A DNA stretch of 64,000 bases from Erythrobacter rubeus (GCF_014705715.1 NZ_JACXLC010000001.1:1036457-1100456); one strand, 5' to 3'. Shown: positions 17,086-27,263, counted from the first letter of the stretch. Program-made: numbers and translations. The notes: generated from the letters alone by a model not told the origin.

Positions 17086-17952
17086 ATGAAACAGACTTTA
17101 TTCAATCTTCTGCCACCGGCGACACTAGCTGTTATCTGGACCGTTTTCGGCTTGGCGCCGCGCGAGATAACAGAAGCCGGATGGCTTTTTCCGCTCATGG
17201 CTTTGGGCACTCTGGTTTTTGTGCAGTTGATGGAGTTCATCCATGAACGGCATGCCGATTGGCGGATGAACCGGCAGGAATGGCTGACCGATATCTTCTA
17301 CCTGGTGTTCGGCGTCCTTGTTATCGAGACGATGACCGATTTGCTGGTGGACAGCCAATTGACCCGTGTGAAGGAAGCTCTCGGCATAGCGACGCCGTGG
17401 CTTGCAGACCTTCCGTTTCTCTTGCAGGTCCTTTTGATCATGCTGCTGTTCGAATTCGGGCAGTACTGGATGCATCGCTGGATGCACAACAATGCATTCT
17501 TGTGGTCCACGCACGCGCCGCATCACCATTTGACCCAGTTGAATGCGATGAAGGGATTGATCGGCAATCCTATCGAGCTGTTCCTGATCAGCCTCAGCGT
17601 GATTGCACTTTTTGATTTCGACGAGAACGCGCTGTTTGCGGCTTTCGTTTCTCTCGGCGCAATCGCGTTCTACGCTCACGCCAACATTCGTTCAGACCCA
17701 CCGGCGTGGTTTGGATTCTTCTTCACCACGATCCGTCAGCACAGCCTGCATCACACCGCGCTGAGCTTTGAAGACACGCGCTGCAATTACAGCAATTCGA
17801 TCATCCTGTTCGATCGCATTTTCGGCACCTTCAAAGACGGCGAATCCGAAGTGGTGGGCCAAGATGATCGCAAGCGTTTGACGATCAAGGAGCAGTTCCT
17901 GTTTCCGATATTGCCGTGGCTGAGAAAGCGTGAGGACCGAGCAGCGAACTAA
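17086..17952 (+). CDS. Sterol desaturase / fatty acid hydroxylase family membrane protein
   Basis: 288 residues, integral membrane, with about four to five hydrophobic helices (about 8-25, 40-55, 70-90, 112-135, 165-200). The di-iron histidine motifs are HRWMH (HxxxH), HAPHHH (HxxHH) and HSLHH (HxxHH), in the right order. Members hydroxylate or desaturate sterols, carotenoids, or fatty acids using O2. In erythrobacters related proteins act on carotenoids or hopanoids, but the substrate here is unknown. Its stop converges on the radical SAM gene 10 bases away. Confidence 0.88.
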   Translation: MKQTLFNLLPPATLAVIWTVFGLAPREITEAGWLFPLMALGTLVFVQLMEFIHERHADWRMNRQEWLTDIFYLVFGVLVIETMTDLLVDSQLTRVKEALGIATPWLADLPFLLQVLLIMLLFEFGQYWMHRWMHNNAFLWSTHAPHHHLTQLNAMKGLIGNPIELFLISLSVIALFDFDENALFAAFVSLGAIAFYAHANIRSDPPAWFGFFFTTIRQHSLHHTALSFEDTRCNYSNSIILFDRIFGTFKDGESEVVGQDDRKRLTIKEQFLFPILPWLRKREDRAAN

Positions 17953-17961
17953 AAGCTCCTG

Positions 17962-19074
17962 TCACAACAACCGCATCTGCCCGCCCACTTCCGGCGGTCT
18001 GAACTGCGTGCAATCAAGCTCGAACTTCGGCGAGTTCTTGCCTGTGCCGATCCCGGCGCGTTTGCAGGCGATGCGGAAGCGCGCGCGGAACAGGTCGGCC
18101 CACACGCCTTGCGGGTTCATCCGGCTGAAGAAATTGGGGTCGTTGTCTCTCCCCGATCGGATCGAGCGCACGATGCTCATCACCTTGCCCGCGCGATCGG
18201 GAAAGTGAACCTGGAGCCATTCGCGGAACAGCGGGGCGACTTCATGCGGCAGCCTTAAAGGTATCCAGCCAGCGCTACGCACGCCCAGGGCGGCTGCGCG
18301 CTCGATAATGCCTTCCATGAATTCGTCGGTGATGGCGGGGATAATTGGCGAAATCGAGCAATGCACCGGCACGCCCGCCTCAACCAGCTTGCCGAGCGCG
18401 GCCAGCCTTTTTGCAGGCGCGGCGCACCGCGGTTCGAGCTTGCCCGACAGCACCGGATCGAGCGTCGTCACCGATATTGCCACCGCCACAAGGCTCTGGC
18501 TCGCCATCTTCGCAAGCAGATCGAGATCGCGGGTCACCCGGTCGGACTTGGTCGTGATGGTCACCGGATGCCGCGCCTCCGAGCACACTTCCAGCACCTC
18601 GCGGGTGATCCGGTAATTGCGCTCGATCGGTTGGTACGGATCGGTGTTGGTTCCCATCGCGATCGGCCGGGGTCGGTATTTGCGCTTGGCCAGCGTCTCG
18701 CGAAGCAGCTTTGCGGCATCAGGCTTGGCAAACAATTGCGTTTCGAAGTCGAGGCCCGGTGACAGGTCATGATAGGCATGGGTGGGGCGGGCGAAGCAAT
18801 AGACGCAGCCATGCTCGCAGCCACGATAAGCGTTGATCGACCGGTCGAACGGGACGTCGGGCGACTTGTTGAAGCTCAGGATTGTCCTGGGGTGCTCTTC
18901 GGTGACGGTGGTGCGCAGCTTTACTGGCGGTGCATCACCATCAGCGGCCAGCGCGAGCATGTGATCGCGCCATTCGCCATCGGTCTCGCGGGAGGCCAGG
19001 CCGAAACGGGTCGGGACCTTCGCCGAGGCTGCGCCGCGTCCGCTTTGGTATTCGGGATGTTCTCGTACCTTCAC
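17962..19074 (-). CDS. PA0069-family radical SAM protein (spore-photoproduct-lyase-like)
   Basis: 370 residues. The [4Fe-4S] binding motif is CEHGCVYCFARP (CxxxCxxC) at about residue 85-96, preceded by INAYRGCEHG. The later segment MGTNTDPYQPIER and TKSDRVTRDLDLL are typical of the group annotated as PA0069, related to spore photoproduct lyase and the SplB-like proteins. Reaction and substrate are not known. It is the last gene of a four-gene minus-strand set (UDG-like, lytic transglycosylase, MoaB, this), 39 bases after moaB. Confidence 0.88.
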   Translation of the reverse strand: MKVREHPEYQSGRGAASAKVPTRFGLASRETDGEWRDHMLALAADGDAPPVKLRTTVTEEHPRTILSFNKSPDVPFDRSINAYRGCEHGCVYCFARPTHAYHDLSPGLDFETQLFAKPDAAKLLRETLAKRKYRPRPIAMGTNTDPYQPIERNYRITREVLEVCSEARHPVTITTKSDRVTRDLDLLAKMASQSLVAVAISVTTLDPVLSGKLEPRCAAPAKRLAALGKLVEAGVPVHCSISPIIPAITDEFMEGIIERAAALGVRSAGWIPLRLPHEVAPLFREWLQVHFPDRAGKVMSIVRSIRSGRDNDPNFFSRMNPQGVWADLFRARFRIACKRAGIGTGKNSPKFELDCTQFRPPEVGGQMRLL

Positions 19075-19113
19075 CTATGAGAACATAATAAGAACAAATG
19101 CTCTTGGGAAGAG

Positions 19114-19650
19114 CTATTTCTCCTTGAGGCGCGGCATCAGCTCCACGAAGTTGCAGGGCCGATTGCGGCTGTCCAGTTGTTCGACGAGGATGCCGTCCCA
19201 ACCGTCTTTAACCGCTCCGTTCGATCCGGGGAGGGCGAAGATATACGTGCCCCGTGCGACGATGGCGCAGGCGCGCGATTGCACGGTGCTCGTTCCGATG
19301 GTCTTGAAACTGAGCCAGCGGAACAGCTCGCCAAATCCCGGAATATCGCGGCCATCCTCGATCCGCGAGAGCGCCTCCGGGGTGACATCGCGGCCCGTCA
19401 GGCCGGTGCCGCCGGTGCTGACAATCGCATCGATCTGCGGGTCGTCGATCCAGGCGTCGAGCTGCGTGGCGAGCAATGAAGCGTCGTCCTTCACGATCTC
19501 GCGCGCTGCCAGCGTGTGTCCCGCGGACACGATCCGCTCGGCCAGGATGTTGCCGGACGTATCATCGGCGGCGGTGCGGGTATCGGAAACGGTCAGGACC
19601 GCAATGTTGATCGGCGTGAAGGTCTTGCTCTCGTCGATCGCCATGCGCAC
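19114..19650 (-). CDS. moaB: Molybdenum cofactor biosynthesis protein B
   Basis: 178 residues of the MoaB/Mog fold, which adenylates molybdopterin in Moco synthesis. The motif VSTGGTGLTGRDVTPEA (GGTG plus D/TP) is the MPT-binding signature, and ALPGSNGAVKDGWDGI forms the second loop. An internal ATG two codons in is an alternative start. It begins 6 bases after the lytic transglycosylase stop, so it is co-transcribed with that gene. No other Moco genes are in the window. In some bacteria MoaB is inactive; the residues here look intact. Confidence 0.93.
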   Translation of the reverse strand: MRMAIDESKTFTPINIAVLTVSDTRTAADDTSGNILAERIVSAGHTLAAREIVKDDASLLATQLDAWIDDPQIDAIVSTGGTGLTGRDVTPEALSRIEDGRDIPGFGELFRWLSFKTIGTSTVQSRACAIVARGTYIFALPGSNGAVKDGWDGILVEQLDSRNRPCNFVELMPRLKEK

Positions 19651-19656
19651 TGTCCT

Positions 19657-21423
19657 CTATTGTTCGAAACGGGCCGACCTCGATCTAGCCATATCGGGAA
19701 AGGCTGGCCAGAGCCCTTGGGCCAGGGCTCTCCGGCTAGGGCTGGGCACTCCGGCAGCGCGCTCGTACATCCAGTAATTGCGAAGGACGATCGAGACATA
19801 GCCGCGCGTCTCCCAGTACGGGATCGACTCCATCCACAGCAGCGGATCGTTCTGGTCGCGGATCTCGTAATTCCAGCGTGTGATCGGGGTGAGGCCGGCA
19901 TTGTACGCGGCCATGATCTTGAGCAGGTTGTCCCGCGTCGCCGCAGTGTCCCTGAGCATTTCGAGATTGCGCTGACCGAAGGCGAGGTTCACCTCGGGAT
20001 CGTTCAGATTGACATATTGCGCGCTCATATTGAGGCGCGGAGAATGCTGGCGGACGGTGATCGGCGTGATCTGCATCAGTCCGCGCGCGTTGGCGGGGCT
20101 GACGGCGGCGGCTCTAAAATTCGATTCCTGCAACGCGTGCGCAAAGGCGAGCGCTGGATCGACCCTCCAACCGGTTGTGGGCCGCCAGCGCGCGACGGGA
20201 AAGCGGAGTGACGGGTCGCTGCTTTGACCGCGCGGTGCATTGTGCGCCATGAACAGCTGTGTCGACGGCAGGCCGAGCTCGCGAGCAAGCCGGGCCATGG
20301 CATCGTAATCCGAAGGGGCTCCGACCCGCGCTTGGTAGCGGAGAACCTCATCCGCGAGTGCAGGGCGCCCAATCTCGACTAGCGCTGCGGCGATCTGAAC
20401 GTTATAGATATCGGCGAGCGAGCGCCAGTCATCGTCGGTGAACGCCTGCGGCTGCGCTGCCGCGGGAAGATCGATGCCAAGCTGGTCGGTCGCGAGCAGG
20501 CCGTAGAGCGTCTCGTCATAGCGCGCAGCCGCAGCCAGCTGATCCTGCGCAGCGCCGGGTTGGCGGCACCGGATGAGCGAGCGGTGCGCCCAGTAATGCG
20601 CAGCCGATGTCAGTTCGGGATTGGTGGATTGCGCAGCAGCCCGCATGAAGGAATCCGCTGCGAACAGGCAGTCGCCGAGCCGCCACGCTGCAAGGCCCGC
20701 GACCCATTCGCCCTCGGCCACCCAGGCACCGCGCCCTTCCGACACAGTCTGCGCCATCTGCAGCGCGGCCGCATCGTTGTTCTCGATGTAATAGCTCCAC
20801 GCGACGCGCTGACGCCATTCCGCACGCGCTTCCGGGCTCAGCGCGTAATCCACCTCGGCAAGCAGCGCCTGAGCGCCCGCAGGATCGTCATTCTTGATCC
20901 GGTCAAGAATGTCCGCTCGCACCTGCGAGGGGAGCGTGTCGTCCATTACGGTACGGGGGCGGATGCGCTTCGGTGCCGCGGGCTGGCGGCTGAACCGCTG
21001 TGCGACCGGAAGGCGCGGCAATTGTTCGACGCCGCGCTTCGCCGCAAGACGGCCGAGCTGCGCGGATTGCGGGAGATGCACCCCTAGCTCGAACCAGTCT
21101 TCAAGCCTTTCTGCGCTTACCGTTGGACTGTTGGCGTGCGTGTAATACTCGGCGAGCGCTGTCTGGTAGAGCAACGATTCCCGCTGATCTACGAGCAGGC
21201 TTTCAACGCGGCCCCATTCCTCGCGGTCGATGGCACGAAAGACCTCGCGGTAATGCTCACGCTCGCGCTGATCGAGGATCGCAGGGATACGCTCGGTTTG
21301 GGTATCCTGTTTGCCATAATGGGCGGCCATGCTCTGGCTTTGCGCGGACGCGGTAACGGGTAGGACGGCGGCACCGGCGACCCCTACCAAAAGCCCTAGA
21401 GTTCTCAGTAGTTTTGTCGTCAT
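19657..21423 (-). CDS. slt: Soluble lytic murein transglycosylase
   Basis: 588 residues from the ATG at 21423, which overlaps the upstream stop by one base (TGATG). The N-terminus has a signal peptide (LLRTLGLLVGVAGAAVLPVTASAQ), so it works in the periplasm. A long helical superhelix of TPR-like repeats (about 40-400) precedes the C-terminal lysozyme-like SLT domain with the catalytic Glu in ALQESNFRAAAVS, followed by ARGLMQITP and ANYNAG-like AYNAGLTPITRW. It cleaves glycan strands giving 1,6-anhydro-muramic acid ends. Part of a four-gene minus-strand operon. Confidence 0.93.
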   Translation of the reverse strand: MTTKLLRTLGLLVGVAGAAVLPVTASAQSQSMAAHYGKQDTQTERIPAILDQREREHYREVFRAIDREEWGRVESLLVDQRESLLYQTALAEYYTHANSPTVSAERLEDWFELGVHLPQSAQLGRLAAKRGVEQLPRLPVAQRFSRQPAAPKRIRPRTVMDDTLPSQVRADILDRIKNDDPAGAQALLAEVDYALSPEARAEWRQRVAWSYYIENNDAAALQMAQTVSEGRGAWVAEGEWVAGLAAWRLGDCLFAADSFMRAAAQSTNPELTSAAHYWAHRSLIRCRQPGAAQDQLAAAARYDETLYGLLATDQLGIDLPAAAQPQAFTDDDWRSLADIYNVQIAAALVEIGRPALADEVLRYQARVGAPSDYDAMARLARELGLPSTQLFMAHNAPRGQSSDPSLRFPVARWRPTTGWRVDPALAFAHALQESNFRAAAVSPANARGLMQITPITVRQHSPRLNMSAQYVNLNDPEVNLAFGQRNLEMLRDTAATRDNLLKIMAAYNAGLTPITRWNYEIRDQNDPLLWMESIPYWETRGYVSIVLRNYWMYERAAGVPSPSRRALAQGLWPAFPDMARSRSARFEQ

Positions 21424-22214
21424 CACTCCGCCGACCATTCCATCCATCTCCGCCAGAACCGGGCCTTGAGCCGCGGCATCGACATCATGCTGTCCAGACC
21501 CTCGCTCACCATCAAGGGAATGCTTGCGCCTTCATGGTTGATTTTGCGTAAAGACATAATGTCCTGCGCCCGGTCGTGGCCGATCAGCGGCAGGATGTCT
21601 GTGCCCAAGGCGATCAGGCGCTTTGGCGCTGCGAGCTTGATATGGAGAGCCGTAACCGCGTCCATCCCGCTCGCTGCAATCGCAACCGTGTCGGCCATCG
21701 GCGTATGCCGTGTCAGCGCCGATGCGACATATGTATTGTCCTCATCAACGCCCATCGCAGTGAAAATTTTCGCCAGCAATTGCCCCTGCGGACCGCTCAG
21801 CAATAAGGTGCGATCCGTCTCTTCCGGCCCGACCACCAAGACCATCAGGGCCGCTCGCGCTGTCCCGCGCGGCGGAATGCGTCCCCGTGGTCCCACGGTG
21901 TCGAGACCGGGCGCCTCGAGCCAGAATTTGTGAAATTCTTCAAGCGTTACCGGCAGCGAATCGCCGAGCAAGTCCGCCCGCGCGGCAGCAGTAGCCGAAT
22001 GTTGCTCGTTTTCCGCTGGCGCAGCAGGATCTGGTTTGGCGTGGCTTTTTTGCGCAGTTCCAGACGCTGCGCCTGTAGGCCCACCGCTTTCTTCACTCAA
22101 CCAAACCGTAACGTCATCGGCGAAATCGAGATCGACACCGGCATCGCGCCACCAATCCATGGCGGCATCCAGATCGCGGGCAAAAGAGGGGGGCGGGGTG
22201 TCCATCCTATCCAA
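21423..22214 (-). CDS. Uracil-DNA glycosylase superfamily protein, degenerate
   Basis: 263 residues. The N-terminal 100 residues are Ala/Pro-rich and probably flexible. The C-terminal part follows the family 4/5 UDG fold: VLVVGPEETDRTLLLSGPQGQLLAKIFTAMGV in the place of the GEAPG...GPAG motif, then VASALTRHTP and LIALGTDILPLIGH. Iron-sulfur cysteines typical of family 4 are missing, as is the second active-site motif (HPSxLL), whose place is taken by MVSEGLDSMMSMPRLKARFW. So glycosylase activity is doubtful. Overlaps slt by one base, first gene of the minus operon. Confidence 0.75.
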   Translation of the reverse strand: MDRMDTPPPSFARDLDAAMDWWRDAGVDLDFADDVTVWLSEESGGPTGAASGTAQKSHAKPDPAAPAENEQHSATAAARADLLGDSLPVTLEEFHKFWLEAPGLDTVGPRGRIPPRGTARAALMVLVVGPEETDRTLLLSGPQGQLLAKIFTAMGVDEDNTYVASALTRHTPMADTVAIAASGMDAVTALHIKLAAPKRLIALGTDILPLIGHDRAQDIMSLRKINHEGASIPLMVSEGLDSMMSMPRLKARFWRRWMEWSAE

Positions 22215-22293
22215 TGCAGGTCTTGACTGCGCAAAGTCCAGTTAGCAAGTGGAATGCAAGAGAAACGCGAGTAATCCGGGAAAAGAAAAGCGT

Positions 22294-23940
22294 ATGTCCG
22301 AACGTGAATCAATGCCTTGCGATGTCGTTATCGTCGGCGGAGGGCCAGCAGGCCTCTCTGCAGCGATCCGGCTGAAACAGATCAATGAAGAGCTCGAAGT
22401 CGTCGTGCTCGAGAAAGGGTCTGAGATCGGCGCGCATATCCTTTCCGGCGCTGTGGTCGATCCCAAGGCACTGAACGAGCTGTTTCCCGACTGGCGCGAC
22501 ATGGATTGCCCGATGGCGGAAACGCCGGTGACCGACAACTGGCACTGGGTCCTGAGCAAGAGCGGGAAGACGTCGCTTCCGCACCTGATCATGCCGCCAC
22601 TGATGAGCAACGATGGATGCTACACCGGATCGCTCGGCAACATGACCCGCTGGCTTGGCGAGCAGGCTGAGGAGCTGGGCGTCATGGTGTTCCCGGGTTT
22701 TCCTGCTGCGGCTCCGATCTTTGACGACGAAGGCCGCATCGGCGGCGTCGTCACGCAGGACATGGGCGTGGCCGCCGATGGATCGGAGAAAGGCGATTTC
22801 CAGCCCGGCATGGAAATCCACGCGAAATACACGCTGTTCGCGGAGGGTGCGCGCGGTAATCTTACCAAGGTGATGAAGGCGAAATACGACCTTGAGGCGA
22901 ATTGCCAACCGCAGGTCTACGGCCTCGGCATCAAGGAGCTGTGGGATATCGACCCGAAGAAGCACGTTCCGGGCCGCGTGATCCATACGCAGGGTTGGCC
23001 GCTCACCGAAAGCGACAGCTGGGGCGGGGGCTTCCTCTACCATCAGGCAAACGGTCAGGTGGCGCTCGGTTTCGTGACCGCGCTTGATTACAAGAACCCC
23101 TGGGTCTCGCCCTATCAGGAGTTCCAGCGCTGGAAGCAGCATCCCGCGATCCGCGACTATCTCGAAGGGGGAACCCGCGTGGCTTACGGCGCCCGCGCGA
23201 TCAACGAAGGTGGCTGGCAGTCCGTGCCGAAACTGGCCTTCCCGGGCGGAGCGCTGATTGGCTGTGCCGCAGGTTTCGTAAACGTACCGCGGATCAAGGG
23301 CAGTCACACCGCCATGAAGAGCGGCATGCTCGCAGCTGAAAGCATCGCCGAGGCGATCGCCGCCGGTCACGAAAAGACCGAAGTGTCGGACTATGACAGC
23401 GCCGTGCGCTCCAGCTGGATCGCCGACGAGCTGAAACTGGTGCAGAACGCCGAACCGGCTGTGGCCAAATATGGCGGCGATCTGGGAACGCTCCTCGGCG
23501 GCGTGGACATGTGGATGCGCACTCTGAAGATCGGCCTTCCGATCAGCATGAAGCATCATCCCGATTACACGATGACGGGCCGTGCGGACCTTTATCCGAA
23601 GATCGAATATCCCAAGCCCGACGGCGACATCAGCTTCGACCGCCTGACGAATGTTGCTTTCAGCTTCACCAACCACGCAGAGGATCAGCCGGTCCACCTG
23701 CAAGTGGGTGATCGCGAATTGCAGCGGGAAAGCGAGCTGGAGGTCTATGGCGGCCCTTCGGCGCGCTATTGCCCGGCGGGCGTCTACGAGTGGGTCGAAG
23801 AAGAGGGCGCCGAGCCCAAATTCGTGATCAATTCGCAAAACTGCGTCCACTGCAAGACCTGCGACATCAAGGACCCGAACCAGAACATCAACTGGGTCAC
23901 CCCGGAAGGCGGCGGCGGTCCCAATTACCCGAACATGTGA
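22294..23940 (+). CDS. Electron transfer flavoprotein-ubiquinone oxidoreductase
   Basis: 548 residues from ATG 22294; an upstream ATG at 22249 would add 15 non-conserved residues. It passes electrons from reduced ETF (fatty acid and amino acid oxidation) to ubiquinone at the inner membrane. The N-terminal FAD-binding motif is VVIVGGGPAGLSAA; the middle includes the GCAAGFVNVPRIKGSHTAMKSG quinone-binding region; the C-terminal [4Fe-4S] motif has C-x2-C-x2-C as CVHCKTC plus the upstream Cys (ARYCPAGVYEW). Standard length. It begins a plus-strand run that ends with an RNA methyltransferase at 29.9 kb and overlaps ispE by 4 bases. Confidence 0.96.
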   Translation: MSERESMPCDVVIVGGGPAGLSAAIRLKQINEELEVVVLEKGSEIGAHILSGAVVDPKALNELFPDWRDMDCPMAETPVTDNWHWVLSKSGKTSLPHLIMPPLMSNDGCYTGSLGNMTRWLGEQAEELGVMVFPGFPAAAPIFDDEGRIGGVVTQDMGVAADGSEKGDFQPGMEIHAKYTLFAEGARGNLTKVMKAKYDLEANCQPQVYGLGIKELWDIDPKKHVPGRVIHTQGWPLTESDSWGGGFLYHQANGQVALGFVTALDYKNPWVSPYQEFQRWKQHPAIRDYLEGGTRVAYGARAINEGGWQSVPKLAFPGGALIGCAAGFVNVPRIKGSHTAMKSGMLAAESIAEAIAAGHEKTEVSDYDSAVRSSWIADELKLVQNAEPAVAKYGGDLGTLLGGVDMWMRTLKIGLPISMKHHPDYTMTGRADLYPKIEYPKPDGDISFDRLTNVAFSFTNHAEDQPVHLQVGDRELQRESELEVYGGPSARYCPAGVYEWVEEEGAEPKFVINSQNCVHCKTCDIKDPNQNINWVTPEGGGGPNYPNM

Positions 23941-24761
23941 CGCCGCACTTGGCGATCACCGAAACCGCCTACGCTAAGCTCAATCTCGCGCTGCATGTTC
24001 GCGGGCGGCGCGACGATGGCTATCACGCGCTTGAGACGCTCTTCGCCTTCGTCGATGCGGGCGATACGCTGGTGGCGAAAGCTGCCGAGCATGATCGTCT
24101 GAACACGATCGGCGAGTTTGCGCAGGCGCTCGACAATCCGTTCGACAATCTCGTCATGCGCGCGCTCACCGCGCTTCCACGCGTCGGCGGTCTCGATGTG
24201 ACGCTGGAGAAGAACATCCCAGTCGCCGCCGGGCTGGGCGGCGGGTCGGCCGATGCCGGGGCCGTGTTCCGCATTATCGAACAGGCGCACGGCCTTCCCG
24301 ATGACTGGCACCAACGGGCCGAAAGGCTGGGCGCGGATGTGCCTTCCTGTGTGCGCAGCGAGATGGCCGTGGGCCGCGGCACCGGGACCGAGCTTGAGCC
24401 GGTCGACAACGATATGTCGGGGATGGCCGTTCTGCTGGTAAATCCTCGGATCCCGCTTCCAACAGGTCCGGTGTTCAAAGCGTGGGATGGGAAATACCGC
24501 GGCGCGCTGCCGACAGGTTCTGCTCGCGAAATCGCTCGCGGCGGGCGAAACGACCTGCGGTCGCCCGCGGTCGAAATATGCCCGCCGATCGCCGATGTGC
24601 TTGAATCGCTGAATGAAACCGATCCCTGGATGTGCGAAATGTCTGGTTCGGGGGCGACTTGCTTCGCGCTTTATGAAACGGGCGAGCACAGAGACCGCGC
24701 GGCGCGCGTGCTGGCGGAATCGGAACCGCAATGGTGGCAAATGGTAGGGATGTTGAGATGA
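23937..24761 (+). CDS. ispE: 4-diphosphocytidyl-2-C-methyl-D-erythritol kinase
   Basis: 274 residues from GTG 23937, whose last bases overlap the ETF-QO stop (GTGA); TTG 23949 is an alternative. GHMP kinase of the non-mevalonate isoprenoid pathway, phosphorylating CDP-methylerythritol. Motifs: start YAKLNLALHVRGRRDDGYH, ATP-binding PVAAGLGGGSADAGAV, and the C-terminal MSGSGATCFALYE loop. The pathway feeds carotenoid and ubiquinone synthesis. It overlaps the next gene by 4 bases (ATGA). Confidence 0.93.
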   Translation: MTPHLAITETAYAKLNLALHVRGRRDDGYHALETLFAFVDAGDTLVAKAAEHDRLNTIGEFAQALDNPFDNLVMRALTALPRVGGLDVTLEKNIPVAAGLGGGSADAGAVFRIIEQAHGLPDDWHQRAERLGADVPSCVRSEMAVGRGTGTELEPVDNDMSGMAVLLVNPRIPLPTGPVFKAWDGKYRGALPTGSAREIARGGRNDLRSPAVEICPPIADVLESLNETDPWMCEMSGSGATCFALYETGEHRDRAARVLAESEPQWWQMVGMLR

Positions 24762-25483
24762 TACTTGATGACAATCCCTATCGCCAGGTCGGCACACCGC
24801 GGCGCGGAGGCCTCGTTTGCGTGGCCGACCACGCGTCGAACTACGTGCCGGAAGGCATCCCGCTGGGCATCGCGCGGGATCTGCTCAACGATCATATTGC
24901 GGTCGATATCGGCGTAAACGGCGTGGCAGAGCGCATGGCTCGCCGCCATGACGTTCCCGCGCACCTGGCGTGTGTCAGCCGCCTCGTCGTCGATCTTCAC
25001 CGCGAAGAGGACCATCCAAACGTCGTGCCCACAGAAAGCGATGGGCATCTCATTCCCGGCAATATCGGTGCCGATGTTGAGGCGAGGCTGGAGAAGTATT
25101 ATCGCCCGTACCACGATGCGCTCGAGAAATGGCTCGAGGCGGCGGACCCGAAGCTGATCATTTCGCTGCACAGTTTCACGCCGAAAATGCAGAACGGCGA
25201 CGATGATCGGCCCTGGGAGGTCGCACTGCTCTACAACGAAGATGACCGCGCCGCGCGCCACGCTATCCGCCTGTTCGGTGAGCTTGGCCTCAATGTGGGC
25301 GATAACGAGCCCTATTCCGGCAAGGAATTGAACGCGACGATGAACCGCCACGCAGAGGCGCATGGCCGCTATTACTGCGCAATCGAGGTGCGGCAGGACC
25401 TTATCGCGACGCGCGCGGAACAGTCGCGCTACGCCGCCATGATCGCGGATGTCTGCGGAAGGGTTGCGCTCGCGCTCGACTAA
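24758..25483 (+). CDS. N-formylglutamate amidohydrolase family protein
   Basis: 241 residues from ATG 24758, overlapping the ispE stop (ATGA); an upstream frame start at 24731 would lie inside ispE. The family hydrolyses N-formyl-L-glutamate. Visible: [18 protein letters not shown] at the N-terminus (His/Asp metal residues of the amidohydrolase-like fold), [12 protein letters not shown], the [16 protein letters not shown] block, and [12 protein letters not shown]. The family is often found as a stand-alone protein without histidine utilisation genes, as here, so its substrate is uncertain. It precedes ilvD by 41 bases. Confidence 0.86.
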   Translation: MILDDNPYRQVGTPRRGGLVCVADHASNYVPEGIPLGIARDLLNDHIAVDIGVNGVAERMARRHDVPAHLACVSRLVVDLHREEDHPNVVPTESDGHLIPGNIGADVEARLEKYYRPYHDALEKWLEAADPKLIISLHSFTPKMQNGDDDRPWEVALLYNEDDRAARHAIRLFGELGLNVGDNEPYSGKELNATMNRHAEAHGRYYCAIEVRQDLIATRAEQSRYAAMIADVCGRVALALD

Positions 25484-25524
25484 CGGCAGTGCTGTTTCCC
25501 GAAACGCACGATACGGGAAACAAA

Positions 25525-27240
25525 ATGTCTTTCGACAAGTCCAAATTGCCCAGCAGGCACGTCTCCGTCGGGCCGGAGCGTGCGCCGCACCGCTCCTATT
25601 ATTACGCGATGGGCATGACGGAGGAAGAGATCGCCCGTCCGTTCGTGGCGGTCGCGAGCGCAGGCAACGACAGCGCTCCGTGCAACACCACACTCGATCC
25701 GCAGGCGAATATCTGCCGCGAGGGCGTTATCGAAGGCGGCGGCACCCCGCGCCGCTTCAACACGATCACGGTCACCGATGGTATCGCGATGGGTCACCAG
25801 GGCATGAAGAGCTCTCTGGTCAGCCGCGAGGTCATCGCGGATTCGGTCGAGCTTTCGGTGCGCGGACATTGCTATGATGCGCTTGTGGGCTTTGCTGGCT
25901 GCGACAAAAGCCTTCCCGGCATGATGATGTCGATGCTGCGGCTCAATGTCCCATCGATCTTCGTCTATGGCGGCTCGATTTTGCCCGGCACCTACAAGGG
26001 CGAGGACGTCACCGTCGTCGATGTCTTCGAGGCAGTGGGGCAGCATGCGGCCGGCAACTGCCCGCTACAGGAGCTGATCGCGCTCGAGAAAGTCGCCTGC
26101 CCCGGACACGGCGCATGCGGCGGCCAATTCACGGCGAACACGATGGCGTGCGTTGGCGAGGCGATAGGATTATCCCTGCCAAACAGTAATATGTCCCCGG
26201 CTCCTTACAAATCGCGTGAGGAGATCGCGCGTGCAGCGGGGCGGCAGGTGATGAAGCTGCTCGAAATCAATCTTCGCCCGCGCGATATCTGCACCAAGGC
26301 GGCTTTCGAAAACGCCGCCCGCGTCGTCGCAGCGACCGGTGGATCGACCAACGCAGCCTTGCATCTGCCGGCCATGGCGAGCGAGGCTGGCATCGACTTC
26401 GACCTGTTCGACGTTGCCGAGATCTTCAAGTCCACACCTTACATCGCCGACCTTAAACCGGGCGGGAAATACGTCGCCAAGGACATGCACGAGGCTGGCG
26501 GCGTTTACATGGGGATGAAGACGCTCCTTGATGGCGGGTTCCTCGACCCCGAACCCATTACCGTGACCGGCAAGACGCTGGGCGAGAATATCGAGGAGAT
26601 CACGTGGAACCCCGATCAGAAGGTGTTCTATAATGTGAAGGCCCCGATCACGCCCACAGGCGGCGTCGTCGGGCTTAAAGGTTCGCTCGCGCCTGATGGA
26701 GCCATTGTGAAGGTCGCAGGGATGGAGCGCCTCCAGTTCTCCGGTCCGGCGCGGGTGTTCGATTGCGAGGAAGATGCCTTCGAGGCCGTCGAAAACCGCG
26801 GCATTGCCGAAGGCTGCGTGATTATCATCCGCTACGAAGGACCGAAGGGCGGCCCGGGAATGCGCGAAATGCTTGCGACTACCGCGGCGCTCTACGGGCA
26901 GGGCATGGGCGAGAAAGTCGCGCTGATCACCGACGGGCGTTTTTCGGGCGCGACGCGCGGCTTTTGCATTGGTCATGTCGGTCCGGAGGCTTCCGACGGC
27001 GGTCCGATCGCGCTGGTGGAGGACGGCGACACAATCAGCATCGACGCCGAAGCGGGGACGATCGATCTCGAAGTGGACGAATCCGTTCTCGAAAGCCGCC
27101 GCGCGGCCTGGACCCCTCGCACCAACGACTACCAGTCGGGTGCCCTCTGGCGGTACGCGCAGAATGTGGGGCCAGCGAGCAAGGGCGCGCTTACCCATCC
27201 CGGAGCGAAAAGCGAAAGGCATGTGTTTGCCGATATTTAA
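25525..27240 (+). CDS. ilvD: Dihydroxy-acid dehydratase
   Basis: 571 residues from ATG 25525 (an in-frame ATG at 25489 would extend by 12). It dehydrates 2,3-dihydroxy-isovalerate and -methylvalerate in branched-chain amino acid synthesis. Iron-sulfur cysteines lie in [25 protein letters not shown] and [15 protein letters not shown]. The C-terminal [21 protein letters not shown] signature is complete. No other ilv gene is in the window. It is followed after 23 bases by the NAD(P)HX repair gene. Confidence 0.96.
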   Translation: MSFDKSKLPSRHVSVGPERAPHRSYYYAMGMTEEEIARPFVAVASAGNDSAPCNTTLDPQANICREGVIEGGGTPRRFNTITVTDGIAMGHQGMKSSLVSREVIADSVELSVRGHCYDALVGFAGCDKSLPGMMMSMLRLNVPSIFVYGGSILPGTYKGEDVTVVDVFEAVGQHAAGNCPLQELIALEKVACPGHGACGGQFTANTMACVGEAIGLSLPNSNMSPAPYKSREEIARAAGRQVMKLLEINLRPRDICTKAAFENAARVVAATGGSTNAALHLPAMASEAGIDFDLFDVAEIFKSTPYIADLKPGGKYVAKDMHEAGGVYMGMKTLLDGGFLDPEPITVTGKTLGENIEEITWNPDQKVFYNVKAPITPTGGVVGLKGSLAPDGAIVKVAGMERLQFSGPARVFDCEEDAFEAVENRGIAEGCVIIIRYEGPKGGPGMREMLATTAALYGQGMGEKVALITDGRFSGATRGFCIGHVGPEASDGGPIALVEDGDTISIDAEAGTIDLEVDESVLESRRAAWTPRTNDYQSGALWRYAQNVGPASKGALTHPGAKSERHVFADI

Positions 27241-27263
27241 CGCGCTCACCTTTGGTCAATCGG

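Noticed and set aside
22309..23850. 513-codon open frame opposite ETF-QO, and a similar one at 9937-11421 opposite dnaE
   Set aside because: Long antisense frames are common in high-GC genes; the translated sequences are Arg/His/Gly-rich without domain signatures.
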